Positions 1-9,650 of a DNA stretch of 27,414 nucleotides are shown here, piece after piece. How positions within the stretch are numbered: the first letter of the stretch is position 1; the number at the start of each line of letters is the position of its first letter. The stretch comes from Streptomyces thinghirensis (GTDB taxonomy: Bacteria; Actinomycetota; Actinomycetia; Streptomycetales; Streptomycetaceae): NCBI GenBank assembly GCA_021502835.1, contig JAKFGP010000006.1, positions 1 to 27,414 on the forward strand, written 5' to 3'. The notes below the pieces were generated by a model. That model did no database searches and was not told the origin of the DNA. It was given only the letters and a program-made list of their open reading frames with translations. The position numbers and the translations under genes were made by a program.

Positions 1-345
1 GCGGACCTCTTCGGGAGTCGGAGCGCCGGCGAGCTGAGGCCCGTCGCCACGGTGCGGGGTTGTCGTTGCGCAGGGACGCGATGATCTCGATGGTGCCGTG
101 GGACAGCAAGCCGGGCGGGCCTTCGCAGTGGACCCGCAGCATGGCGGTGGAGCGGGCCTCGTTGGCCACGACCGTGCAGCGGAAGTGCGGGGTGAGATCA
201 GCGTGCAGGCGCTGCTGCTCGATCCGGGACAGAGTCTGTGCGGCCCCGTTGGCGTTGCGCGCGGCTCTCCAGGAGCCGATGGCGGCAACGGCAGCGAGAC
301 CGCGACAGCCAGAGCCAGGGCCGCGATCATGTCGGTGGTGGTCAT
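1..345 (-). CDS. Membrane-anchored hypothetical protein, 3' partial
   Basis: Read on the - strand from an ATG at 345, the product begins MTTTDMIAALALAVA and, after one frameshift near 300, continues AIGSWRAARNANGAAQTLSRI and HADLTPHFRCTVVANEARST. An N-terminal hydrophobic helix is followed by a short basic linker and a soluble part that runs off the left edge of the window. I recognise the pattern (one N-terminal helix, then SWRAARNANG, then a beta-rich domain) as a common Streptomyces hypothetical family with no known role. Protein-like codon use with GC-rich third positions supports this strand. The C-terminus is missing because of the window edge. Confidence 0.6.
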   Translation of the reverse strand, partial: MTTTDMIAALALAVAVSLPLPPSAPGEPRATPTGPHRLCPGSSSSACTLISPRTSAARSWPTRPAPPPCCGSTAKARPACCPTAPSRSSRPCATTTPHRGDGPQLAGAPTPEEVR

Positions 346-799
346 GAGGCAGGACGCTATCGCCACCACCCGTCACAGGTCAGCGCCCCGGAGATATGGC
401 CACCGGCGGGGACGTCGTCCAAGGTGGGGCGATGAGCGCACTGCGACCCGGTGACATCACCGACGAAATGATCCAGGCCATGGACACTGCCAAATTTCGG
501 CGCGGCACCCACCACCGCATTGATCACGGCTTCGAACTCCGGCCGCGCCGACAGTGCTACGTCGGTGATGGCCTGGGGTATGGAGGAAGATCGCGTGCCT
601 GCTCGAGCCAGGCAAGAACGGCCAGACGCAGCTGATGTAGCTTCCATACGGCACGAACGTGACGCACTTCGCCGCCCGCGAAACGTCATTGCCAGGGGCA
701 CAGATCGGGGCGGCCAGAGGCGAGCGGATCGAGCGGCGGGACGGGTGGCCCCTGGGGACAGCGCCATGGGCCGGCCCGGGCCGTCCCCTTGCGGACCGG
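346..799. other. Poorly resolved 450-base stretch
   Basis: Between the left-edge gene and the hypothetical protein that starts its stop at 800 there is no frame with sustained protein-like composition. Short plausible segments occur on both strands: + 432 onward, and - around 480-560. This is compatible with a gene broken by several indels, or with a relic. No RNA gene, repeat array or strong hairpin is seen. Confidence 0.4.
432..635 (+). CDS. Possible small protein of 67 residues
   Basis: An ATG at 432 is preceded by a good Shine-Dalgarno-like AAGGTGGGG. The first residues, MSALRPGDITDEMIQAMDTA, look protein-like. After about residue 22 the composition becomes arginine-rich and unconvincing, so a frameshift or decay is likely. 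No family is recognised. The - strand frame over the same bases (containing ITDVALSARPEFEAVINAVV) is an alternative coding choice. I could not decide between them. Confidence 0.25.
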   Translation: MSALRPGDITDEMIQAMDTAKFRRGTHHRIDHGFELRPRRQCYVGDGLGYGGRSRACSSQARTARRS

Positions 800-1335
800 T
801 CATCCCCCGGGGGCGGGGCGAGGGCGCGGAGTCGGCGCACCCGGGGCAAAGATGCCGAACACCAGCTCGGCCGTACGCGCATGAAGTTCTGCCGCCTGCG
901 CCTGTTCGGGTCGCTCAGTCGTGGTGATGTCCGGCACGGCAGGCCCGCTTCCCCTCTGGCGCCAGGCCTGGTAAACACGTTCGGCAGCGGCCACGGCCTG
1001 CCGGTACACCTGGCGCTGTTCGGTCTGAGCGGCGTGGGAGCTGAGAAGTCCATCTTCCTCACCACCGGGTCGTAGCGCGGCTCGGCGGCGCGCCAGCGGT
1101 GCCGGGCGTCGGGGTGCACCGTCTTCCACAGCCTCGGTGTAAGTGGTCAGGCGTTCGACGGAGCGGGCGAAGCGGCCAGCGGTCAGGCCTGGCGGGCCTT
1201 GAGGTTCGCGCCGGGCCCCATGAGCTGGAAGGGGCGAGCAGGACCGTGTCGTGCAGCGGGCCGGCGGTGCCCAGGGAGTTCGGTTGGCGCAGGCCTGCAG
1301 CGGGGTGAGGTCGTCACGGAAGTTCGTGTCGGCGG
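800..1335 (-). CDS. Hypothetical protein, frameshifted, lacking its 5' end
   Basis: Following the best frame across several indels gives a continuous - strand product. The pieces include RDDLTPLQACANR, SLGTAGPLHDTVLL, RPFQLMGPGANLKARQ, LTAGRFARSVERLTTYTEAV, HPDARHRWRAAEPRYDPVV and RQVYRQAVAAAERVYQAWRQ, ending TPRPRPAPGG at 800. This is roughly 180 residues, mainly helical and rich in Arg, Ala and Gln. No family is recognised. Upstream it runs without an evident start into a fragment of an idonate-type dehydrogenase, so its own N-terminus has probably been lost at a junction near 1335. Confidence 0.45.
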
Positions 1336-1825
1336 CGGCGGCCAGTGCCGCGATCACCTCGTCGATCTCGTCGTTGAAGCGGAACGATCCGACGAGGCGC
1401 AGTTCCCGGGTGATGGCGTGTGCGATCGGTACGGGCTGGTCTCCGTTCGGGAGCAGGCCCACCATGACCACTGTGCCGCCCCGGGTGGCGCCTCTGATGG
1501 CGGATGCGAGTCCCCGGTGATTGCCGGAGGACTCGATCACCACGTCCGCGCCCACCGCGTCGACGGCATCGGTGTCGTTCGCGGCGAGCGTTCGTGTCGC
1601 CCCCACCGTGCTCGCGATCTCGCGCGGTCTCGGGTGGAGGTCGACCGCGACGACCTCCTGGGCGCCGGCCCGCTTGGCCACCGCCACGGCCAGCGCGCCG
1701 ATGGGGCCGCTGCCCACGACCAGGATCCGTTTGCCGCGCAGGTCGCCTGCCTGCGCCACGGCGTGCCAGGCGACCGCTGCGGGCTCGGCCAGGGCGGCCA
1801 CGCGCAGATCGAGATTCTCGGAAGG
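1335..1825 (-). pseudogene. Internal fragment of zinc-type MDR dehydrogenase (L-idonate 5-dehydrogenase-like)
   Basis: The - strand product carries the central and NAD-binding part of a medium-chain dehydrogenase. It starts around DLRVAALAEPAAVAWHAV, then has the Rossmann motif VVGSGPIGALAVAVAKRAGA, the acidic strand end VVAVDLHPRP, and GADVVIESSGN, GGTVVMVGLLPNG and LVGSFRFNDEIDEVIAALA. This pattern matches L-idonate 5-dehydrogenase-like enzymes, which oxidise sugar acids. The catalytic N-terminal domain, with the zinc-binding Cys and His, is absent upstream of about 1825. The C-terminal segment after VIAALA is replaced by unrelated sequence. The gene is therefore a scrap cut at both ends and cannot encode a working enzyme. 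Confidence 0.75.
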
Positions 1826-1887
1826 GCGCGCAGCATCCTAGCCGGGAGCACGGTCTGGGTCTCCCTGGTCCTCGAACACGGCGGGCG

Positions 1888-2354
1888 ATGGCCCAGATGC
1901 GCTCGCACCGCGCTATCTCGAGCGGCTGCGCGAAGGACACCGCCTACCTCACACCACAGGCCGAAGCGCTCACCGAGCCGCTGCGGCAGACCACCGAGGA
2001 CCTCGGCCTCGGGGACCTCGACGACGAGGCCCTGCACCTGTGGAACGTCTTGTTCGATCCCCGGGACACTCCTCGACCTCATCAAAAGCGGATGCACCGA
2101 GAGCGAAGCGGCCGCCCGCCTGGTGGCCGCACTTGCCGAGCCCCTCATCGGCTGGGCCATCGCGGACACCGGCGGTGGCGGAAGAGGCAGTGGACCATGT
2201 GCGTCATACCCTGTGGGGCACCAACCCGTCTGGAGGAGGGTGCGCACCTTCGGGCCCTGAGAGCACGTTGTCGTCCTTGAAGGCACGCTCGGGGTACCGA
2301 GTTACCCAGGTGTACTGTTCCAAGTCCCCGGGTCAGACCGCCCGCCGGCCGTGA
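1888..2354 (+). CDS. Hypothetical protein, frameshifted
   Basis: From an ATG at 1888 the frame reads TAYLTPQAEALTEPLRQTTE and LGLGDLDDEALHLWNVLFDP. It shifts near 2060 into LLDLIKSGCTESEAAARLVA and ALAEPLIGWAIADTGG, then shifts again into AEEAVDHVRHTLWGTNPSG. An alternative frame just upstream (PDALAPRYLERLREG) may be the true N-terminus. It is an acidic, helical protein of roughly 130-155 residues. No family is recognised. It lies 50-500 bases upstream of the large caspase-NTPase-WD40 gene on the same strand, and a link to that system cannot be judged. Confidence 0.4.
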
Positions 2355-2405
2355 TGATGGGTTCTAGGATGAGTGGCAGGGGGCAGCGGGGACTGGGGGT
2401 GGCTT

Positions 2406-5400
2406 GTGGCGCAGGTGCTCGTTGTCGGTATCGGCGCCTTCGACAACGAAGGGGGCAGCAGGGAAGAGGGCTTGCTGGTTCCGCAGGCCTCGGAGCAACT
2501 TCCGTCTGTCGCACCGGCCGTGGACGGTTTGGCAGCGCAGCTGGCGAAGGTTCCGGGCCTGACCGTGCTCGGCGGCGGCGCGGGTGCATGATCTTCAGGC
2601 CCGGGAGCTGATCGAGAGTATGGCGCAGTGCACGGCAGACGGCGAGGGACCGCGCGGACGGCGAGACCTCATTGTGCACTTCGCCGGACACGGCGTTGAG
2701 GGCAGTGGAAACCACGCACTGTTCCTGGCTGCGGGACTGCGACCGCTCGAACATCGCGATGGACGCTGTGGTCAGTACCTGGCTGACGGAGGTGGAATCC
2801 GGAGCCGGGCGGGGCGCCGCTCCTGCTGCTGTTGGACGCGTGTGGCCCGGCCGCACGGTGATGCAGCAGACCCTGGAAGGCATCCGAGCACAGAGCGCCG
2901 CGCCTGGGTCATCGCCGCGTGTGCGCCTGACGAGAAGACGTACCAGGCACGGTTCACCACGGCGGCAGGCCTGGTGGTGGAGCGGCTGCGGGAAGGCGCC
3001 TGGATCTGTCGCCGGCGCTGCAGCACGTACCGGTGGAGACACTGGCGCGGGAGATCGACCGTGAGCTGGCGAGGTCGGCCGTGGCCGAGGATCTTCCAGC
3101 GCAGATGTGCTGCGCACGGTTCATGCCGACGCGCACGTGGAGGTGCCGCCGTTCCCTGCCCAATCCGTCCTACCGGGAGACGCCGGGGGCCGGTTCCGGC
3201 AGGCGGTGGAGATGGGGCTGTGGCAGTCTCGCCGCTGCCGTCGATCCTGCTCTTGATCCGTTGCACTTCATTTCCCGCGCGGCCGGGGCGCCGCAGCAGC
3301 AGGACATCGCTCAGGGTTGTTTCTTCACTGGCCGCGAGGAGCAGCTGGGGCGGATCAAGAAGTGGCTCGAGGAGGACGGTCAGCCGTCGCTGATGGTGGT
3401 GACGGGCAGTCCGGGTCCGGGAAAGTCGGCTCTGCTGGGGGTGGTGGCGTGTCTGGCTCATCCGCAGCTGCGTGAGGTGACGCGGCAGATCGCCACGGCG
3501 ATCCCTCGGGATGTGCGGCCGGAGCTCAACCCGGGTGTGGCGGCGGTGCATGCGCGTCAGCGGGGCCCAGTGAGGTGCTTTCGTCGGTAGGCGTCGCAGC
3601 TGGGCCTGGGTGAGGAGGCCGAGCAGGGGGCTGGACTGCCCGGTCGGTGGTGGAACGGCTTGCTGTGCAGCGGGATACGCCCGTCTACGCTCCGGGTGGA
3701 TGCCCTTGATGAGGCGTCGTCGGACATGGCGCTTGTCAGCGAGGTCCTGCTGCCGCTGGCCCGTGCTTGGCGCCGCCCGGGACGAGTCCGGCGCGTCCGT
3801 CAAGGACCCGGTGCTGTGCCGGTGCTGATCGGTATGCGGCCGCTGTGGGACCGGTACGCCTCTTTGCTGGACGAGATGGAGGACACCGCACCTGCTCGAT
3901 CTTGACGATATTCCGCTTGAGCAGCGCACGGCCGAGCTGTCCGATTATCTGTGTGATGTTTTGGAGACCTCGCGCGTCTACAGCGGGCTGGGCGTGGTAT
4001 CGCTGCGGACGCGGACGGCCGAGGCGGTTGCTGCGCGGCTGGGTAGACAGCACAAGGCAGGCGGGTTCCTGCTGGCGTCGCTGTTCGCCCACTATCTCGT
4101 CCACCAGGATGTGGCACGGCCGGTGGAGGAAGTCATCGAGCGGATCCCCGCAGACCTGCCGGCCATGCTAGATCTGCATCTGGGTGTGCTGGAGCGTCAG
4201 CATCCGTGCATGTCGGCGGTCCTCTCAGCGGTCGCGCACGGCTACGGCCAGGGCATGCCGCTCGAGGTCGTCCATCATGTCGCCAAGGCGATGAGTCCCC
4301 CCGGCACGGGTGAGCCGGACCTCGACGACACCCGCAAAGCACTGCGCGCGGCCGCCTTCTATCTCCGTTTCAGCACCGACAGCGACGGCCGCCACCTGTA
4401 CCGCTTCTACCACCAGAGTCTGGTGGATCATCTGCGGCAGGCGCACGCCCGTGTAGTCGCCGGAGATCTTCACGCGGGTGCTGAACACCGCCAGGGCCTG
4501 ATGATATCGCTGCCCGCAGCTTCGCTCTGGCAGGTGCCGCATGCTGCGGCACGCGGCGCAGCACGCTCAGGAGGCCGGAGCCCTGGATGCACTGCTGCTG
4601 TCGGCCTCCTTCCTGATCCACCGCGACCCCCAACTGCTGTTCGAAACACATGGATCCTGGCAGTGTGCGGGCCCAGTCTCGGCGCTCATGGCCCAGACTG
4701 CATTGTCCTCGCTGCATGAACCGTGGCAGCGACGTGAGTGGCTGCGCCATGCCGCGACGGTGTGGGGGAGACGTGACATGTTGAGGCGCTGGACGCCCTG
4801 GAGGAAGAGTCCGCCCAGCCGTTGCAGCCGCGGCTGCTTGAGTTCCGGCTGGGGCACAGCCGAGCAGTACTCCTACTCGCCCGAAGACATCAGCCACGCC
4901 ACGTCACGCACTGCTCCGGCCGCTGGCTGGCGGTCCTGGGCGACGAACAGGGCGTGGAGGTGTGGACGCCCGTCTGTCGATATCTTCTTGCGCCGCTTCA
5001 CGCAGTTTGCGGCGGACTGCCTGCTGACCGCACTGTATAGCGGCAACCGTCTCTCGACGGGGCCGCTGATTGCAGCGGGCACCTCCGATGGGCAGGTGTT
5101 CGTCTGGGACCCCAACAGCCGAAGTTCTACACACCCACATCCAGACCGATGGGTACGCCATCACGGCTGTGGCCATCGGCCACTGCGCGAAGCGCCCATG
5201 GTGGCGGTCTGTGGTGGCGGAGAGGTCGCGCCTACGACATGTCCGGGCACCGGGTGGCATCCATGGATGTGCTCGCAGGCTGGCTGTGTGGCATGGAGAC
5301 AGATGACAGCGTGGACGACCTGTGAGAGCCGGAGCTCGACATCACGGGGATACGACTGCATAGCCGTGGCATCCTGCCATTCTCGACGGGACACCGGCCG

Positions 5401-6830
5401 TCATAGCTGGTGCGGTCGATGGGGCACTTCACGTGTGGAACGTGGATGGCAGCCGCCACCGCACCTTCCCGGCGGGTCTCAACCAGTGACGCTGCTGCAG
5501 GTCCTGGAAGGTGCCGGCGGGCCATTTGTGGTGACCAGTGCCGAGGACGGTGCACGTCTGGGATGTCCGGGCCGGCTCACACGAGCTTTTGGCCGACGCC
5601 GGAACCTCCTCGACAGGCGCCCTGTTCCTCGACGATGACCGGCGGCCCTGCTTTATTTCCACCGACGCCAGTGCCGCGTCCGGAGTTCACCGCCTGGACG
5701 ATCCCCAGCGCGCTGGTAGTCCCCCCGCTGCACATCAGCGAGGAGGCACATATATTGGCGCTCGCGGCGGACAGCCGTCAGGTTGCCGCAGTGGGCATAG
5801 GAGAGGCGACCGCTACTGCTCTCCCACAGTCAGGACAGCCCGACTCCAGTGTTGGCTCTTTATCAAAGCCACGGCAGCGACATCGCAATCGTCGCGGTGG
5901 GCAGCGCCGATTCCCAGGGCGCCATCCCTGCCGTCAGCGTGGGCATCTCTGGCACTTTCCTGGTGTGGGATGCCCTCAACCGGTGCAGTCGTGACACGAG
6001 GGGCTTTGCCCGGCATCAGCGCCGTTGCCGCAGGCACCCTCGACGGTACGGCCGTCGTCGCGCTGGCGTTCACGGCTCGCCGGGAAAGAGGCATCGACAT
6101 CATCCGGCTCACCGACCCCCCAGCGCCGACAGCGCATCCCCTGGAATCACGCCGTGGACGCCATGTCCGTTGCCGGCACCGGTGCTGCCCCCAGGCATCA
6201 CGCTGCAGACCGAGGCTGGCCTGTTCGCCCTTCGCCCCGGCGTCGCGTCCGCTCCCTCGCCTCTGCCCGCCCTGGCCGAGACCGACCCGCTGCCGGTGGC
6301 CTGCTACACCCATGCTTGCTGCAGCGGGCGGGACACCACCGTCGTCGTTTACGACAGCGATTTCCTAGCCAGGCAATGCACGCGCCTGACCGTGCACGAC
6401 CCCGCCGGAGGAGCCACGGCTGCTGACAGCACTCGAGGAGACCATCACCTGCGTGGCAGCCGGTCCGTGGATGGGCCAGGACGTGGCAGCGGTGGGGACC
6501 GAGGACGGCGAAGTGATCATCCTGCTCCTGTCCACAGGCGAGGAGCTCGGCCGCATCCCGGCACACGACATCACCACCTCCACCGTCGACTTCGTTTACA
6601 CCGCAGGCTCGGACCTGCTGGTGACATCCGGCGAGGACGACTGCATCCGGGTATGGGACGCCGAGAACGACGGTGCCATGCTGTCGCAGACCAGCTTCCC
6701 CGACGCGCTGACCGACACCAGCGTCTGCGACAACGGGGTCTTCGCCGGGTTCGGCGAACGCGTCGCCTTCTTCACCTGGGCCGACCTCGCCCAACCGCCA
6801 AGCGCGGAAACCCAGATGGGAGATCGATGA
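2406..6830 (+). CDS. Caspase-like / NACHT-type NTPase / WD40 repeat protein (frameshifted)
   Basis: A GTG at 2406 follows GGGGGTGG and starts VAQVLVVGIGAFDNEG; an in-frame ATG at 2373 is an alternative. Read across about a dozen indels, the product is about 1,470 residues. A caspase-like (C14) domain has its catalytic His in VHFAGHGVEG (His codon 2689-2691) and its Cys in LLLLLDACG (2841-2843). A STAND/NACHT-type ATPase follows, with FTGREEQL, Walker A GSPGPGKSALLG (3405-3428) and Walker B VDALDEAS (3696-3713), then a winged-helix/helical part including YRFYHQSLVDHLRQ. From about 4,880 the C-terminus is a WD40 propeller with at least seven recognisable blades, such as SDGQVFVWDP, VDGALHVWNVDG, AEDGTVHVWDVRAG, TFLVWDALN and GEDDCIRVWDAENDG. 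This is the layout of an NLR-like signalling protein: the propeller senses, the NTPase switches and the protease acts. The stop overlaps the next start as ATGA. The catalytic residues appear intact. Confidence 0.88.
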
Positions 6831-7671
6831 GCAGGATCGTGGTCGTGCACGGAGTGCGTAACTACCAGCGCGGCCTGAGCCCGCACGCGGCACAGGACGC
6901 CCTCGCAGCCGCCTGGGGTGACAGGCTGGCGATAGGATACAAGGACGCGTGTCTGGAACACCTGGACCCACCCCACATAACAGCGGCCTATTACGCCCAC
7001 CCATCTCAACAACGCCGAAGCCCAGGGCGCGGGTGATGATCTGGACCAGCTGCCCTTGGAAGAACAGCGAGCAGTACTGGCCTGGTTGCGTGCCGTCGGC
7101 TTGCCGTCACAGCCCGCAGAAGGCCAGTCCTGGGGCGGCCTGCCCCTGCGCCAGACCATCGATCTCGTCGCTCGCAGACGCGGGATCGCCGCGCAGACCC
7201 CTGCGCGCATCGCGGTGGCACTCCTGCCCGAGGTATACCGCTACCTGTCCTCGCCAGCCCGGAGGGCCGCCGCCCGCCAAGAGGTAGCCCAGGCGGTGAG
7301 ATCATCCGGCGCCGATGTCGTCGTAGCCCATTCACTCGGTACCGTAGTCGCCTACGAGACCCTGCACGCTCACCCGGAATTGGGCGTGAAACACCTTCAT
7401 TACCCTGGGCTCACCACTCGGCCTGCCCAGCGCCGTCTTCGATGCGCTTGATCCCGCCCCGGTGGAAGGCGCGCGCCAGTGCCCGCCGGGCGTCACATCG
7501 TGGACCAACATTGCCGACGCCGGTGATCTGGTAGCTCTCCCCCGACGACTGGGCGACCGCTTCCCTGTCACCACCCATCAAGAACTCCACATGGCCAAGG
7601 CCGACTTCCACACACTCGGCATGTATCTGGCATCCGGCCTCACCGCTGCCGCCATCGCTCCACACTGCTAA
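6827..7671 (+). CDS. Alpha/beta hydrolase (serine esterase/lipase-like), coupled to the caspase-NTPase-WD40 gene
   Basis: ATG at 6827 overlaps the upstream TGA, so translation is coupled. The product is about 280 residues with two frameshifts, near 7010 and 7395. It opens with MSRIVVVHGVRNY, whose HGV is the oxyanion-loop position. It has the nucleophile elbow VVVAHSLGTVVAYETL (Ser codon 7332-7334), then TLGSPLGLP, an acid candidate in TNIADAGDLVALP and a His candidate in DFHTLGMYLASG. This is a complete Ser-Asp-His order for the alpha/beta hydrolase fold. No signal peptide or membrane helix is seen, so it is cytoplasmic. The coupling implies fixed stoichiometry with its neighbour. A role as effector (lipase, esterase or peptidase) or as a processed partner of the caspase-like protein is inference. 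Confidence 0.8.
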
Positions 7672-7943
7672 TAGACGGACCCCGAGTCCTCCTCATCGCC
7701 ACGACGTACACGAAGCCTTCCTCGGCCTCGCTGTCTGCCTGACCACCCACCGGCAGGTTCAGAGGCTTTGTTAGGGCCGGACTGATCGAAATCCTCGGCG
7801 TCGCCGAGGGTGGAGTGGCACACCAGCCGTTCCTGCGTCGTCACGACATGAGCGTCTGGCAACCGCTGAGCGCTCGGCAGGCACCTCCTAGGACGTCACT
7901 AAAATGCCCACCCCCATCGGGGCCTTCTGGCAGGCTGTGCCAC
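7672..7943. promoter_or_regulatory. Intergenic region; possible IS end relic inside
   Basis: This gene-free stretch separates the caspase/hydrolase pair from the next gene and may carry its promoter. No convincing -35/-10 pair or strong terminator is visible. At about 7757-7777 the bases read, on the - strand, GGCCCTAACAAAGCC. This resembles the left end of the IS5-type element at 26357 (GGCTCTAACAAAAAGC), so a solo terminal repeat is possible. Confidence 0.3.
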
Positions 7944-8893
7944 GTGACAGGCGAGGGCGATGCCAGCAAACACGACGAGGCGTGGGCAACGGAAATCCTC
8001 GGCCAGCTGAAGCGAGGCACGCAAGAGGCGCATAAGCGTCGCGACGCGCTCGCAGCAGCGGTCGACGAAATGGCGCGCGGATTCACGCAGTTGGGCCTCA
8101 AGCCCTGGACAACGGAGCGAAAGAGCTCAGCGCGAGAGGACATGAAGGCCCCCGACGTCCTGCTCGGTGACCGCGTCGAACCAGCCGCGAAGATTCTCAG
8201 ATATGAATCAGCGGTCAACATCCTTAGCGCCGCCGATCAGCTTCGGGGTTTCGCCGTCCTGCTCCGCGCGGAGGCATCCTTGATGGGCGCGGTCTCGGTC
8301 GCACGCGGCATCTTCGAGGCGTGCCTATGGGCCCACAGCGGTGATCGACCCGACCATCACCACTGACGCACGTCTGCAACGCGCCCTGACGCGTCGCCTC
8401 GCACTGGCTCTCGGCAGGTATCCGGCTCAAGAACCTGCTCGGCGACGGCGTCACTGACGCCGACCAGGTCATCGACAACGACGGCCACATCGACGACGCG
8501 CATGGGACCAACCGCGATCCCGAGAAGGACATCGCCGACATCGAGACCTACGCCAAGGGCCGGGGCTGGCCCGTGAAGAAGCGCCCACGCGCCTCCGAGA
8601 TCACGCCCTTTCGATTGACTGGCTCAGCGAGAACCTTGAGCGCCGCATCGGCATCGAGGGGTACGCCTGGGACAAGCGGGTCGTCGATGGCGCACGGCGA
8701 GCATGCCGCCGACACAGCGTCGTGGGTCGAGCTGTCCCAAGACATAGGCACGGCTCCGGCATGGTTGATCCGGTTGTGGTCGACCGGCGCTTGGGCGGGG
8801 CCACGTCTCTTCCCTACAACCCTGGAAGGCTACACAGGGAGGGTGAGCCTAAAGCGCGAGTACCAGCGATTCGAGAAGCTGTTCTGGAACTAG
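7944..8893 (+). CDS. Hypothetical helical protein, frameshifted
   Basis: GTG at 7944 is the preferred start, giving VTGEGDASKHDEAWATEIL; an in-frame ATG at 7815 is the alternative. The product is about 315 residues read over several indels. Segments include LGQLKRGTQEAHKRRDALAA, ILRYESAVNILSAADQLRGF, SLMGAVSVARGIFEACLWA, VTDADQVIDNDGHIDDAHGT, ADIETYAKGRGWPVKKRPRA and the C-terminus LKREYQRFEKLFWN at 8893. The central ARGIFEACLWA helix followed by a charged loop resembles uncharacterised actinobacterial helical proteins of the ARxxxE type, but I cannot name a family. It lies between the hydrolase and the CHAT protease on the same strand, so it could be a partner or sensor in the same locus. 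Confidence 0.5.
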
Positions 8894-8898
8894 GAGGA

Positions 8899-9396
8899 CG
8901 TCGATCGCCCAAGGAGTGATTCGCCGGAAACGCTGCTCCTACGGCCACCGGCAGAGGCACGGCGGTTCCACCTCGAATGGCTTCCCTGGGGCGCGCGCCG
9001 CCCGAGCGGCAAGCGAGTTCTGCCGATGGACACGCCGATGGGCGAGGACGTCGCCTTGCACGATCTGCCGGCGAGCAACTTGTCGACGCCGGAAGATGCG
9101 ATCAGGGCTTGTCGCCGCCGGACGATCAGCTTGGCGGCTTTGCTGCGTGCCTTGCGCCCCGCCGAGCGGGCAGCCGTTCTGGCCTGGCCGATCCCCGGTA
9201 TCAGCACGTGGACTCAACGCGGCGCTCCAACCTCGATGCACCACGTCAAGGAAATCGCTGTGGCATCTGGCCGAGGCCGTGATGTTGTTGCAGCAGTGCC
9301 TCCAGGAGGGGACGGTCGAGCTGAACGAGGACCTGGCGGGCCGCACTGGCTCTGTACGAGAAGTACGCGACAGGCTGGCGCCCCGAGGAGTTCTGA
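8899..9396 (+). CDS. Hypothetical protein, start unclear
   Basis: The reading frame runs ARRFHLEWLPWGARRPSGKR, VLPMDTPMGEDVALHDLPAS and LSTPEDAIRACRRRTISLAA. It then shifts near 9200 into SLWHLAEAVMLLQQCLQEGT and VELNEDLAG, and finally into ALYEKYATGWRPEEF with a TGA at 9394-9396. It is about 165 residues. A strong AGGAGG lies at 8892-8897, directly after the previous stop, but no start codon in the main frame follows it, so an indel near the start is likely. The in-frame ATG at 9026 would drop a clearly coding N-terminal segment. No family is recognised. The tight spacing to the upstream gene suggests one operon. Confidence 0.5.
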
Positions 9397-9650
9397 TAAC
9401 GCACCATGCTCCGCGGGCGGTCGCGGGCCATGTCTTCCATTCACCGACTAGCCCACCGTGGTCCGTTGGACTGCGCCGGCTCCGCTAAAGGCACTGTCGA
9501 TGCGGCGGCCAGCGGTCGAGGGCGCGCGCTAGGCGGTCGTGGCGCGCGGTCTCGCAGCCGGGACGTCCGGACGGCAAGCGTCGCCCTCGCAGAATGCCAT
9601 GGGCGGGTATGCGAGCCTGGTGGGCCCCTCACAGCACTAGGCTCCTAGGC
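9397..9650. other. Short intergenic region before the CHAT gene
   Basis: No sustained coding frame, strong hairpin or clear promoter was found in these 250 bases. The open frames here are arginine-rich and look like non-coding GC-rich sequence. Confidence 0.4.

Noticed and set aside
1199..2280. Long + strand open frames of 250-350 residues
   Set aside because: Their first two thirds are antisense to the clear dehydrogenase fragment and are Arg/Ala-rich shadow sequence. Only the last part, after about 1888, looks coding.
2772..3929. 385-residue - strand open frame
   Set aside because: It is antisense to the caspase and NTPase domains, whose catalytic motifs are unmistakable. The frame is rich in His, Arg, Pro and Gln, as expected of antisense GC-rich DNA.
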